Shown here: in pieces, positions 43,901-57,000 of the stretch
Layout: each line of letters opens with the position of its first letter
How positions within the stretch are numbered: the first letter of the stretch is position 1
Assembly: GCA_021521415.1 (NCBI GenBank)
Contig: JAIQDT010003762.1
Span: 220,181-284,180 of the forward strand
DNA: 64,000 bases
Direction: 5' to 3'
Source of the DNA: Bidens hawaiensis
Taxonomy: Eukaryota; Streptophyta; Magnoliopsida; Asterales; Asteraceae
Notes under the pieces: model-generated
Told to the model about the DNA's origin: nothing
Databases searched by the model: none
The model's input: only the letters and a program-made list of their open reading frames with translations
Made by a program: the position numbers and the translations under genes

Positions 43901-46900
43901 GTTTGAAACATTGTTTGAGAATGTTGCATTCATTTAACGGGCTCAAAACTTTATTCTCATTAAAATATTAAAAATTACCTTTAGACGGGCCGTCACATAC
44001 TTTAGGTGGTCCGTCAAACGTTTGTTAATTAGAATTACGTAACATCTCATTAAATTAAAAAATTAAACCCGAATACATATTTATTTGGGCTCCATGAAAA
44101 CTGAAGACATGATTATGAAAATTAAATGGTGAAATATTATGGGCTGAAGTTAATTAAATAGAAGCCTGTTGAATAAAAGTGAAGCTGCCATGAATATGTT
44201 CGTTTTGGTGACACCATCCACTTTCTCTTTAAATTATATTTCCAAAGTTTTTCTTTTTTTCATTCTACAAAAACCTATAAAACAAAATAAAACAATTTAA
44301 TCTTATTTGTTTAATAATAATAATATCCATGCAAATAATAATAATTAGTATGCAATTAACGTATATTAAAACAAGTTCAAATACGAGCACATAAATTAAG
44401 TCGTTCAATATTTATTATTGTTTAGTCGAATTACTTGTTTTCATTTGAAACATTTAAGACCAAGATATAAACCTCTTAGGAATAACATTTAATAAAAACT
44501 AAGCCTATTAATTTGAAATGATGGTATTGTGAATATTTGAGGGTTGATAGACAAGTGAAGTTGTCATGTTAAAAGTGATTTGCCATCCTTAAGAATCAGG
44601 CTAGAATGGATAGTTGGATTGGAAACCGGCTTATTATATAATTGGTTCGTTCGGGAATTTCAACCGTTTTCATTTGAATCGTCAGTTGGATCGGATGTCA
44701 ATTATATTAATTTTCGGATCTTAATTACTTATTTATGTACATTTCGTACCAAGCTAAGAAATTTAAGCATTAGCCGGTTCTTTTTGGTATGGAAAATAAT
44801 AGAAGTAAGACGGGTTTCACTTTCTTACCAACCAAAAGTTGGCACGTAACACGTACAATAGGGTAATTTTTAGCCTACAAATGCAGGTTTTAGCCTATAA
44901 AACAAACAACAAAGTAGAGAGAAGACAGCTAAGCCGTCCTGAACCTTTTAGCGTACAAGATAGACTGCTATAGAAATGCATATGTAGGATAAGCTTAGCC
45001 TAAATGTGCATGTGTTAAATCTTGTCTAGTCAGAGGGTGAGTCACTAACTTTTTTTAATCAATTTTTAGTGCCAAAAAGCGTCAATTAAGGCTTAACCTT
45101 ATTGGCATATGTGACGACTTCAAATTGGTTAAATTTGAAAATGTTAAGAAGAAAAGTTAATGTCGATTTTTAATAGAAAAAAAGGGTTAAAATGTATATT
45201 TTGATAATTTTCCTTTAGAATTTTTGTTTAATCACACGTTAATGTGATATGCTAATAGGCCCATACCTATTGTCCTTGCATGTTAACATCCATTACAAGC
45301 CATTATGTGCACTAGGGATGCATAGCCAACGTCTCACAATTACGTATATGCAACATTAAGTGTATTTAAACTATTATAAGACCTGACCAATCCTGCACTG
45401 CCATATCATTTTACTCTGAATTACGCTTGACTACCCTAATAGGTGGTGACACAACCCTAAATACTAAGAATTTTATTTTTTATTTAAAATAACTAAACAA
45501 AATTAAACATAAACAAATAAAAACTTTGATAATAAATAAAATAAAGATTACAAATTACAAACTAAAAAGAAAAATAATTAATAAAACGTAAATACAAAAT
45601 TAAAAATAATATTCGTCGTTGAGTACTTGAGTTACACCAGATCTAGAATTTCAAGATAGTTTGTGAGACCTGTACGGAGATGACAATAACATAAATAACT
45701 ATAACAATAATAACATGCTGCCACGGGTTTAGATGATCATGGTTTTTTAATCCAAAAGTGTCAAATGTGATGCTAATAAAATAATTTTCTAAAAAGCAAA
45801 TTTTATATTACAATAAAAGAACATGTGTAAATGGCATGAACCGTAAATAAAAAATAAATAAATAGTGGATATAAGGTAAAATGATTTTCACAAAAAGAGG
45901 TAAGTATTCTCGATAGTTTCACTATCCCCATCTTTATAATTACACTAAAAAATATTATATATTTTTTTTCATTTTCAGTTAAATAAAACATTTTTTTATA
46001 CTTTTATCATTACATTTTTTTTCTCCTCAACTCAAATCAATTTTCAAAAAACATTAAAAAATTATAAATTATTAACAGTGTTTCTCTAAATTTACTCGTG
46101 AATATAAATTTTTCTCTCTCATCAGCTGACTACTAATTAAAACTATATACAATATAGATAACATATTCACATAAAATACGAAATGTGAATGCTCTAAAAA
46201 AATGAACAAATGGACAGGACAAACTTTTTCTTCAACATTAATTGAAACAAAAAAAGAAAAAAAATATTAAATGACATGATCAAATGGTCACCACAAAAGT
46301 TACCCGCGAGGTTAAAGACGAGGGGTGACGGGGGTGTTCACCGTAGGCCTGAGCTACCAGAGATGGGTGCCTGAGTGGGCGGTGCACTGCATAAGACCAG
46401 CCTCTCGGGCTCACAATTGTTAAAGAAAGTTATACGTGTGTCTATAGAACCAAAGGTTTTAGGCTTAATTTCTAGGAGTGACTTTTTTTTAAAATAGAAT
46501 TTATATGAATTCCTGAGGTTGTATTAGGGCCCATTTTTTTTTATGACGACCTTACGAATGGGTGTTGGTGTTGTTGTTGTTGTTGACTAACTTATCATTG
46601 CGTGCTTTCCAAATGCATCATAAAATCTCCATAAAAATGTGTGCATTAGTTTCTTGATCGGTTTTGACGAGGTTAGTGCTTTGGGAATTTAACAATCACT
46701 AGACTGAACCCCCCCATCCCCAAATCAACAATATTCATGAATACGCCATCTGTATAGGTTAATGTCATTAAAAGATATTTTTCATCACATCAATATCAAC
46801 TTTTTTTTTTTACCATAACACATATGTAATGGATAATATATATTTATGTCCATTCAATAATTACAATTTCAAAACACATGTAGACTTTATTGTAAAAACG

Positions 46901-47951
46901 CATATGCCCTTATAACTCCCCATAATGCCCAAGGAGGATGGTGTAGCGACTTTATCCGTCTCTATAATGCATTAATGTCCATATAATATCTCCTTACGCA
47001 TCGCCTTAAAGATCGAAAATAAAAGAGTTGTTACTTGCTAGCAATCTTTGCTTCTTTTGTGTCCAAAAAATATCTTTATCATAAGAATTGCACCGACTTT
47101 TTTTTATTTCTTTTGGACTTCCTTCGATGGCAGCTTCACTTTTAATTCAATAGGCTTCTATCTAATTTTATACAAAAACCTTTACAAAGATTTAAAAGTT
47201 TTAACCTAATATGTTTTATAATAATATCGATGCATTTAACTATAAATGATATGCATTTAAAAAGTGGATAAAAATGACTAAATAAAACCTTTCAATGGCT
47301 ATATTATGAAGTCAAATTACTCATTTTAATTCGTTTTTACTTGAAACCTTTAAGATCTAAACATAAATTTATTAGAACTTAAGAGTAATATTTAATAAAA
47401 ACGAAGCTTATTAATTTGAAATTTTGGTGTGGCAAATGTTGGAGGGTTGATAGATGAATCAAGTTGTCAAGTTAAATGTTACCTGTCATTCATTCTCTTA
47501 AGTACCCGGACTAGAATGGTTGGTTGGACTGGAAATCGGCTTATAAAACTGGTTCACGGGGTTATTTGAATCGTTTTCATATGAATCGTTAGTTGGATCG
47601 TATGCCAATTCCTATTTAATTTTCAGATGTTATTTACTTATTTCCTTACATTTCGAATTTCAGCTTCATTCATTATGCTATTTTAACAACTAACTAAATT
47701 AAAATACATTCCTCGGTTAGAAAGTCCTTATAAGAAAAAAAAAGAAGCAGCAAAATTACATACTACCAAATGGGTTTTTTAACCACACTACCTATTCATT
47801 CTAGTTTTTATTAACGCCATAAACACACAACCTAATATAAGCGGTTTATATTTGACAAAGCTAATACTTTTTTTAAGTGAGATAATGTGTATAAATATAT
47901 TTAAATAAAATAATTTTCTTGCTTTATTTGATGCACATTGTTTAATTAAAT
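40980..47951. other. Spacer of cassette 2 (lacks two blocks of cassette 1)
   Basis: Collinear with 12444-25721 minus 381 bp (junction CAAATA at 41380-41385) and minus 5,923 bp (junction at 42558-42560). A truncated Stowaway-like MITE remains at 41175-41385. The (CCGAA)-word region, dispersed motif copies (about 41850, 42170 and 45310) and direct repeat pair are as in cassette 1. No gene called. Confidence 0.6.
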
Positions 47952-47956
47952 ATTCA

Positions 47957-48788
47957 TACAAACCTATTCGTGTATAGGTTAAGTATCATTCACAATCAAT
48001 CAATCAGTCAGTCAGGGTTATCAACACCGACGGTACAGGTGAATACGTTCAAACATTTTATAACGTGAATACGTTAACCTTTTCAATCAGTCAAAACATG
48101 TTTATACTCAATAAGACGAACGGGTGTTTGTCTTAACGAGTCAATCAATGTCTACATGAGATAATGAAATCTCTAAAACGTTATAATACAAAGTAGAGAA
48201 TAAAATCAACTCAAACCGAATACGCATGTGTCTGGATCCAAACATAACTGTTAAAGCTCAATCAATCAATCAAAGGCAATGAAGCCGCGAGCTTAAACGG
48301 TCATGACCAGTTCTCAGTTCAGGGCCGTTGGCTCGGGGAATACCGTTGTGTGTGTAGGGCAGTGGTACATGTACCGGAAGTAGAAATACTTCCGCTGAGA
48401 TTGTCAAGAAAACTACATTTGTATTGTAATCGTCATTCAAAATGTTTTATTGAGTCATACGTGTTCACCAGCATATAGCTGACGTATTTTTTTTCCAACC
48501 CATTGCAGGTAATTAAGTTTAAGTAGCATTAGCAAGGATTTGAGTCTATATGAAGATAGAAGCGCGTACAAGATGGCTCCGTTTTTTATATATAATCCTT
48601 GTAATATGAAAACATATCTTTTGTAAACCAATACTCGGGTATTTAATTCCCGAGTAAATTTTCAATGTAAATTAATATTATATTCAACCTAAAGTCTTCC
48701 GATAAAGTTAACGCATAAACTCTGATATATTTACAAAACAGGTACCAACTTGTGGTCACACGCCTAGGCCCTAAGTCGGGGTGTGACA
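47957..48788 (+). repeat. 3' LTR remnant, cassette 3
   Basis: Equivalent to 6350-7181. It lies about 1.06 kb upstream of the NIP ATG and ends TGTGACA before CTTTATGAATG. Confidence 0.88.
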
Positions 48789-49847
48789 CTTTATGAATGA
48801 ACCCATACACAAAGTGGATCAATGCTTTGGTGGTAAACATGCCGTTATTCTATTGTAAGGATCTAGGTTCGATTCCTTGTTACAGCGATGTGTAAGGAAT
48901 CAAATTGCTAAATTAGTACACTTATAACTAAACTAACATTAAATTTGAATATTAACAAAATAAGTTTGTGTAAGGAGATACCGAAAGTAACCAAATTGCT
49001 ATATTAGTACACTTATAATATAGTTAAAAACATTTTAACTTGAAAAAGTTATGATTACTTTAGTTGTAACACAGGACACCGCCTTCCTATCCTAAGTGAT
49101 GTATATGTTTTTTGCATTTGTTATTGAAAGGAAGTTCTTTCAATATTTTTCGGTCGAAGATGTAATGCTAGTAGGTGTATTTAAAAGATGAAAATTTGTA
49201 GAGAACAAGTATAAAGTATTTTTTTTATTCGAAAAGACTATCGAATTTAAAATATGTTTTTAAGTTTCTAAGGATGATGTTTGTTTTTGTTATTGCATCA
49301 TATTTTTATAATGTGATAAACGTTAACCGATCCCAACTGTCAAACCGATCCAAAGGAACTGTTGAACCGCTCGAACAGTGAACCCACCGGAAAAAATTTC
49401 TGGATCCGCCACTGTACGAAGACTAATTTTATTATAAATGACATGTAGAATAAACCGAGATATAAATAACAAAGTAAAAACAATAAACCAAAACATACTT
49501 TTAATTTTAGTTTGGGTTTTGCAATTCAAAGGAGGGTAGCAGCGCAGCTTGCTGCCCGTTTGGCTTCTGTTTCGATGTAACTACTATTTTACTTATTTAT
49601 TTATAAAAATATATTTTAGTTATAACTTATGTATCAGCTTTCAAACTTTTGATTCAAGGAAACAAAAACAAACCAATTCATTATCATCATCCACTTGTGA
49701 TTCTTCCCCTTTATATAAGCATCATCAGTCATCAAAAAACATATAATAAGCACATTTTACACATTGCACCACCTTGCAACACACAGTATACTCTAGATCC
49801 TGATCTTAGTTTCTTCATTTTTCGAAAACTATTTCCACTGACCAACG

Positions 49848-51930
49848 ATGAACGACGGTACAGATTCACAACTTTCGGCCATGGAAAAAGGCAACATTAC
49901 ATTGAGTATGTCAACAAATCATAAAGTCCATTTAGCTCAAAAGGTATATTGATAATTAGTATGAATGCAACTTATGTCAAATTTATTTAAATGTGATTAT
50001 ACACAATTAAGACAATGATACAAATTATAACGTATTGGTTAATAATATTACATACTGACAATGTGGACAATTACGCTTCTTATTTTCACTTTTAAAACAA
50101 TGAGATTGCCTTTTGCCACAAAAATGAAAGTTAAGAGTGTCATGTCACATTGTCGATATAAGTTATTATGAGTCAGCAAACAATATGCCATAGGGTCAGA
50201 GTTTGTATTATTAAAATCCAATTTTTATATTTAACATTGTGGGTTTCATTGTGGTATACAGTTATTAGCAGAACTCATTGGCACATATTGTATTATCTTT
50301 GCGGGTTGTGGATCGGTGGTAGTTAACGTCCTCTATGGCCGCACTGTAACTTTTCCGGGAGTCTGTGTTACCTGGGCCTTAATAGTTATGGCTATGATAT
50401 ACACTCTAGGCCATGTCTCCGGGGCGCACTTTAACCCTGCTGTTACCATTACCTTGGCTCTTTTGGGATTGTGTCCATTTAAAGAGGTACATAAATGATG
50501 TTAAAAGTTTTGGACTAATCTTTTATATAGTTGATGAAGTTTTATATATTGTGTTGAATAAGTATACTTAAACATGTTAACTTAAAAGCGGTTCAAAATC
50601 TGAATCTCGTCTTTATATGCAACGCAGGTGCCTTTTTATATAGTGTCACAAATGTTGGGATCAATCCTTGGAAGCATAACATTAACGTTAGTTGTGAATG
50701 TGACTTCGGATGCGTTCTTTGGAACCATACCGTCGGGTTCATTTGGACAAGCATTTGTTGTTGAGGCTGTCATTACTTTTATCCTAATGTTTGTTATCTC
50801 GGGGGCTTCCATTGATGATCGAGCGGTATGTACTGTATGTTGTTAATTTAAGTCAGAGATATTATTATTATTATTTGTTACAAATTTATTGTTTAATATT
50901 GCAGACAAGAAACCATGCAGGGATTATAGTTGGAATGACGATTATGTTAAATGTCTTCGTGGCAGGGTAATTCTTTGATTATTAATTTGTTTTTTAAGTT
51001 ATTATAAACCAGGCATGTTGCAACGACGCAAATTCGATCGATATCGATTAAGTTTATCATGGTAATTACAAAAAAATCAAACGATAAATCAGTAAACTCC
51101 TAGAATACTAGTGGTGTCCCTATAGTTAGTAAAACCCGCGCGGTGTGGTTTCGAGTTGACTTGAATTCAGTTGTTATAAGGTAACGACATCGGACTAAAC
51201 CACAAAATAGTTCGTCGACTCTAAAATACAAAACGTTAGCATACTACAAAGAAAAAAAACTCACATGTTACGGCGGTTAATTGACGAGAATTATGTTGGT
51301 ATCAATGATAAAAGCAATTAGTACGTAACATAAATTAGTAAGTCCCAAAAAAATAACATATTATTTATAAAAGAATAACATACTTAGAAAACAAAAGGCA
51401 TATGTTAAGACAAAAATAAATAAATAAAGTAGCATAATTAAAAACATATTTATTAAAACAAGAATTAAGTAAAAAGTTTGCTGAAAACAGTTTTTTTTTT
51501 CATTTGTAGCACCTACGTCCCAGATTTAACTTACACAATTAAACTTTTTTTGGTCCTAGGTTTGATGACTTAGTGAGAGAGACAAATTATCTTAAATGTT
51601 TTAAGTATTTGAAGGTCATTAAGTCAAGTCTTATCGACTAAAACATATTTGTCTTTCAAGAAAAAATAAATTAAAAAGTTATAATTAAACCTTTTGAGGT
51701 TATATATTAAATGGAAAATAACTATTTTCAGGCCGGTTACTGGAGCATCAATGAATCCAGCAAGAACTCTTGGACCAGCCATTGTGTTGGGGAAGTACAC
51801 CGGAATTTGGGTTTATATCTTTGGTCCAATCACTGGAGCGGTGGCTGGAGCATTTGTTTATAGGTTGTTGATGCCAACTGACAAATCTTTCCGTGATATT
51901 GTGAAAAGAAGTAGGTCATCATCATTCTGA
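49848..51930 (+). CDS. NIP subgroup I aquaporin, copy 3, intact
   Basis: Exons 49848-49943, 50262-50486, 50628-50825, 50905-50966 and 51732-51930. Predicted protein of 259 aa, which I find identical to copy 2: the exon translations match, including both NPA boxes and the W-V-A-R filter. Differences from copy 2 are in introns (for example one base in the (T)n tract near 51500). TATA box and 5' UTR as in copy 2. Confidence 0.92.
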
Positions 51931-52626
51931 AGATAAAATTGTTGAATATGAAATTGTTGCAGTTTATTATACCTTTTATTTATTTTTTTAGATGTTGCTC
52001 TTGTTATATTCAATTTTAAATTTGTTTCGAGTTATTGATATGGCGTCGTTTTGTTATTTGTGGCTTTGATGCCTTAGATCGATGTTTGGCTTCTTACACG
52101 TAATTTGTATGGGTGTGGAACTGATACGAAACCTGCGGGTTTTGTTTTAGTCTAATTAATTTCGGACGGTTTCTCGTCGAGTTAGTGAACATGTTTAGCT
52201 AAATAGACCTGTTTAACATATTTGTGTATTCTTTTAATTCTTTAATATGTGTTTGTGCAATAGTTTAAATTATTTTGTTATTATTTGTATTAAACTTTAT
52301 ATGTTTAAGAAACCTAACATACTTCTAATTTTATTTTATGTATTTATATAATATTAGATTAGTTCTTAAAACACTAAAAACTACGGGGTGCAGATGATTG
52401 TATGGAAAAGAAATATATAATTTTTCAAATATAAGATGGGGTGTGAAAGTCATTTTTTTAAAAAGACTCGGTTCATAATTTAGTGAAACTGAAACATAAA
52501 AAAAAACATTGTAATTTATTAAAAGATGATATTAAAGATACACGCAAAGATGGTTTAAGTAACACATACACAATAACATATGAAAACGATACAAGAAATT
52601 AATATGATAGCTTTTTTTAAACACTA
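51931..52626. other. Convergent NIP/UGT intergenic region, cassette 3
   Basis: Near-identical to 38856-39551. Nothing further recognised. Confidence 0.6.
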
Positions 52627-54054
52627 TTAGATCTTAACTTCGCAACAAGTGGTAAACTCCAACATTGATCTATACGAAGATCCATTAACCATTAACGCTT
52701 GATTACCACTTTCCCTTAATGATCTCACTTTCTTCCTCATTGTAGTTCCTTCTTCACCCTTCATCAAACTCTTCACCATCTTCTCTATCTCCTCTCTTCC
52801 TATGTTTTTTTCCGCCGGCAACACCTCAGGCCGGACCGCCACCTCCAGCTTTTCCACCAAAAGGGTGGCGTTTAGTCTCTGCTCTGCGTACAATGGCCAT
52901 GCAATCATCGGCACCCCACCTCTAATGCTTTCGTATATCGAGTTTAATCCACAGTGTGTCAAAAACCCACCAACAGATTTATGGTTTAATATTGTCACCT
53001 GTGGTCCCCATAATGGGATGATTAAACCCTGGTTTTGGGTCCGGTCCAAAAAACCTTCTGGAAGAAACTCTAGACATCCATCTAGACCGGATCCAGAGTT
53101 AAAGAATGTACCGTCCTTGACACTGCCAGTTGGTGGACGTATTATCCACACAAATCTTTCTCCGCTCAACTCCAAACCCCAAGCCAGCTCGGTTATCTGG
53201 TCAGCAGAGAGTGTCCCTCCACTCCCAAATGATACAAAAAGCACGGATTCCAACGGTTTCATGTCAAGCCACTCGATTACTTTATTTCCCTCTGAACCTG
53301 GCGGGTCTACCTCTCTACTCAAAGGTCCAATATCATAAACCGGAACCTTCACAACAGATCGCAAAATAGCGTTGTTCCTTAACGCATCAAGTGATGTCTC
53401 ATCCAAATCTTCCCATGTATTTATCAAAATCCCATCGGATAAAGTCGTAAAATCGACCCCCATCCGAACATACTCATGGTACTGTCGGGTGTTCCTGTCT
53501 AGCATCGGGTCAGGCACGTCTTTACACCGAATCGGTACACACCCGGGAATCCTAAGCGGTTCGGTGTGGTCAACGTATTGACCTTTGACCTCTTTATCAA
53601 GAACTTGTAAATAAATAGTTAAAGCAGTAAAAAGTGTATTGCATGGGACATATACATACTTTTGCATGTGAAACTCATCGGCTATAGGAAGTGATTCACT
53701 AGAGAATAAGTCAACGATGAGGACGTGTGGGACCGGGCTCATGGCGGAGAGGGTTGACCGAATATTATTTCGGGCTGCCCGCATCATGATTGCTAGTTGG
53801 GTGACGATGTTGTAATTTGGGTGGAGTGAGTTGGAGATGTCTGGTAATGGGATTTTGATTAAGTTTATGTGGGAGGAGTCGGTGTAGGAGTCGAAGAGTT
53901 GTGATTCGACGGGTGATGTTTGGGTGGTGACTGCGAGGATGGTGACGTGGAGGTGATGATGGGTGGCGAGACGATTGGCAAGTAATAGTACGGGTACTAA
54001 GTGGCCCATGCCGGGGCTTGAGATTATTACTACGTGAAGCTTTTTTGGATCCAT
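52627..54054 (-). CDS. UGT72-like UDP-glycosyltransferase, copy 3
   Basis: 475 aa, intact. Differs from copy 1 by Gln266Lys (LDMKPLES), Pro324Leu (GSGLDG) and Asp417Asn (AEKNIG). It lacks the two changes of copy 2. Catalytic His18 and Asp115 and the PSPG box, with Leu370, are the same. Gln266 lies just before the LFVSFGSGG strand of the donor domain and Pro324 in the conserved SGSGPDG loop, so these could have mild effects. Confidence 0.95.
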   Translation of the reverse strand: MDPKKLHVVIISSPGMGHLVPVLLLANRLATHHHLHVTILAVTTQTSPVESQLFDSYTDSSHINLIKIPLPDISNSLHPNYNIVTQLAIMMRAARNNIRSTLSAMSPVPHVLIVDLFSSESLPIADEFHMQKYVYVPCNTLFTALTIYLQVLDKEVKGQYVDHTEPLRIPGCVPIRCKDVPDPMLDRNTRQYHEYVRMGVDFTTLSDGILINTWEDLDETSLDALRNNAILRSVVKVPVYDIGPLSREVDPPGSEGNKVIEWLDMKPLESVLFVSFGSGGTLSADQITELAWGLELSGERFVWIIRPPTGSVKDGTFFNSGSGLDGCLEFLPEGFLDRTQNQGLIIPLWGPQVTILNHKSVGGFLTHCGLNSIYESIRGGVPMIAWPLYAEQRLNATLLVEKLEVAVRPEVLPAEKNIGREEIEKMVKSLMKGEEGTTMRKKVRSLRESGNQALMVNGSSYRSMLEFTTCCEVKI

Positions 54055-57000
54055 GTTAGTAGCAAAGGGTTTGTAATATTAGATTAACTAAGAAGTGATG
54101 ATTGATTGTTCATGAATTAATACCTCTATATATAAGCTCTCGTGATTTTGAAAATGGGAATATATTAATTTCTAATTGGTGGTCTAAAAAGTAGATCATT
54201 TGCACCTATTCTTCGAAGCTAATAATTTCATAAATAAGGTAAAATTTTACTCCCTCCATCATGATCAAAGTGTTTTAGTTGAAAAACACAATGTTTAAGG
54301 TATGTTAAATTATTGTATTCTTTGCTTACAAAATGACAATAATGCCTTTGAAAATCGGGTCAATCAATATTGTTTATTCATGTTAGTTGTGTGTGTTTAA
54401 TGGTAAACTTTAAAATTAGCTAATAAATTTTCAAAATAAACATTTGTAGTATAACAAATAGTTCAATTGTTAATCTTAACTAGTATTAAATATTAATTAT
54501 TTAATAACTTTTAGAAAGATATTTAAGAATTAAAAAGAGTATTTCGGGTATCGTAATTATCCGAAATCTACGAAAATTATCCAAGATATCTGTAATTTAT
54601 TTGAAATATCCTACATTATCCGAAATATCAAAAATTTATCCGAATATTCCACAAATTATCCAAAATATTCAAAAGTTTATCAGAAATATCCAAAAACTAT
54701 TTGAATTTTGGAATAAGTATTCATTATATAATAATATTAAAAAAAATTTTTGAATATCTCGGATATCTCGAATGTTCGAAAATTTTCAAAAACACCTATG
54801 AATCCGAAAATTCAAATACGGATTCTTAAATCTTTTAAACACTTCTAAGTGAACACTTTAACGTGGATAAGTTAATTAATTGGCTCATACTTCTAAGTGG
54901 ATAAGTTAGTATGGTTAGTGTGGGCTAGGGATGTATGGTCAACGTCTCACAATATTTTTCAAATAGTATCCGGAATATTTGAAAGTTTTAACAAATATTC
55001 ATTATTTAATAATATTTTGGAAAATAAAACATTTTAGATATTTTGAGTGTTTTAAAATTTTCAAAATTACTATCCAATCTGAATCCGAAAATTTAGATAT
55101 ATGAGATTCGGATAACTCGAATACGGGTTTAGAATTTTTTTTTAAACATCCCTAAATCAAAACCTTAATGCGGATAAGTTAACAGGCCCATAGTTGTCGT
55201 CTTTGCATGGTAGCATATATTACTAGCCATCCTATGCATTAGGGATGTATCATCAACGTCTCACAAAAAAGTAAATCTCTCTAGAAATACAAATGTTCTC
55301 ATTTTCAATAATTCAAAGAATAGTAGATCAAAAATATCTCTAAAAAGTACGAAAGTTTTCATTTTCAATAATTCGAAGAATAACATCTCAAAACAAAGTA
55401 CACGACACGAATGTCAATTATATTGTGGAAATTTAGTTACACTAAAGGGACCAATATATATGTATGTACAAATGTGTTCATTTTCATATAATTCAAAGAA
55501 TAGTAGTTAAAAAATATCTCTAAAAAATTACAAAAAGTTTTTCATTTTCTATAATACGAAGAATAGTGTCTCAAAACAAAGTACACGACTCGAATGTCAA
55601 CTATATTGTGGAAATTGAGTTACATTAAAGGGAACACCCCTAATTTACACACTTCCACATACTTCTCTTTCAAAGAAATTTGGACATTTGGTTGATAAAG
55701 AGTCTTTTGTTATCTTGTATCTATCATCTTCTTACTTACTCTCAAATGTTTTAATCCAATAATTTTCTAATAATTCAGTTTTCTTCCAATTTTTTTATTA
55801 TAAGTTTAATAAGCATCTAACGGGTAAAAAAGATTTTAAAAAATTTATTAAAGTATTTTATTATAAGTTTAATTAGCACCTTTTGTTGGAAGCTAGTTCA
55901 AAGTTGATCTCTACCCAAAGAATTCTACTTTTTTCATAATAAAGTTGGATCAAAAGTGAGTGTATGCAATAACAACGAACAATTGCTTAATAACTTTAAT
56001 TTCTGATTAGGGTTCTTCAGCCTTTGTTTGATTACAGACTTTGGCGAATATACTCGTTTATTTTTTACATATTGACAGATTGATCCTTATAAAATTTACA
56101 AATACAAAACTGACTGAAACTTGACTTTCTAACATTTAGAACAGAATTATAAAGTAAACTTACTGACAATTTATTAAACCAACATGTCATGCCACTTTAA
56201 ACATGGTTAAAATAATAACTATTAAGGCCAACAGTCACCCCTTATCTTTTACTTAAGTTTGAATCCTCTTTTGGTGCACTTATTCCATACTTGCTACTTT
56301 TCACGGCTCTTTGAATTGATTTGCTTCACACCCTTCGATATATCCTACCTCCTTGCATACCATCTATTTCTGAAAAATACTTTTGAAAATACGTTAACAC
56401 AAAGCTGATGAATGACGTCATTGGCTCAAGAGAATTTTATAATACAAAGCACATTAAGATTTAAGACACATAAAATCTGGTAGTTCCAGCATCTCAACGG
56501 AAGCACACACCATATGTGGTAACAACTTACAACCTGTAATCATTTATACACACTAAGCCATCTCATCAGCAGTACGGTCACACCATGATGGGTTTACGGT
56601 GAGTACGGCTACAATATGCCTAGTGTAACACATTTACAACTGGATACATTTATAAGTCTACTCATAGCCCATGCTTTGTTAAAACTTAAAAGCACTACCT
56701 TATATATCAAAAATGATTTTAAAAGGATCAGTATATTCAATTCCTTTATAAATCTTTTTAGACTCTTAAAATGTGAATAGACATTCACGGATTTAAAAGA
56801 GTAAGTGTAGACTCATTGGAAAAGTTGAACATATTCACCTTGTTAATTTCTTGAATTGTCAGTCATTCCCGATACTATTTATGTTCTTGAGCCAATAGTT
56901 GCATAATAGGTTCGCATCAAATACCTAAATCATCGTATGACATGGTTTTCTACCTTTACGGGGCCTAGTTTATAGTTTGAAGCATTGTTTGAGAATGTTG

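Larger units (their letters stand above)
34883..47956 (+). repeat. 13.07 kb tandem unit, first member
   Basis: Runs from within the truncated 3' LTR through NIP and UGT copy 2 to the end of the spacer. At 47952-47956 (ATTCA) the sequence returns to LTR sequence identical to that following 34878-34882, giving a 13,074 bp period. Confidence 0.92.
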
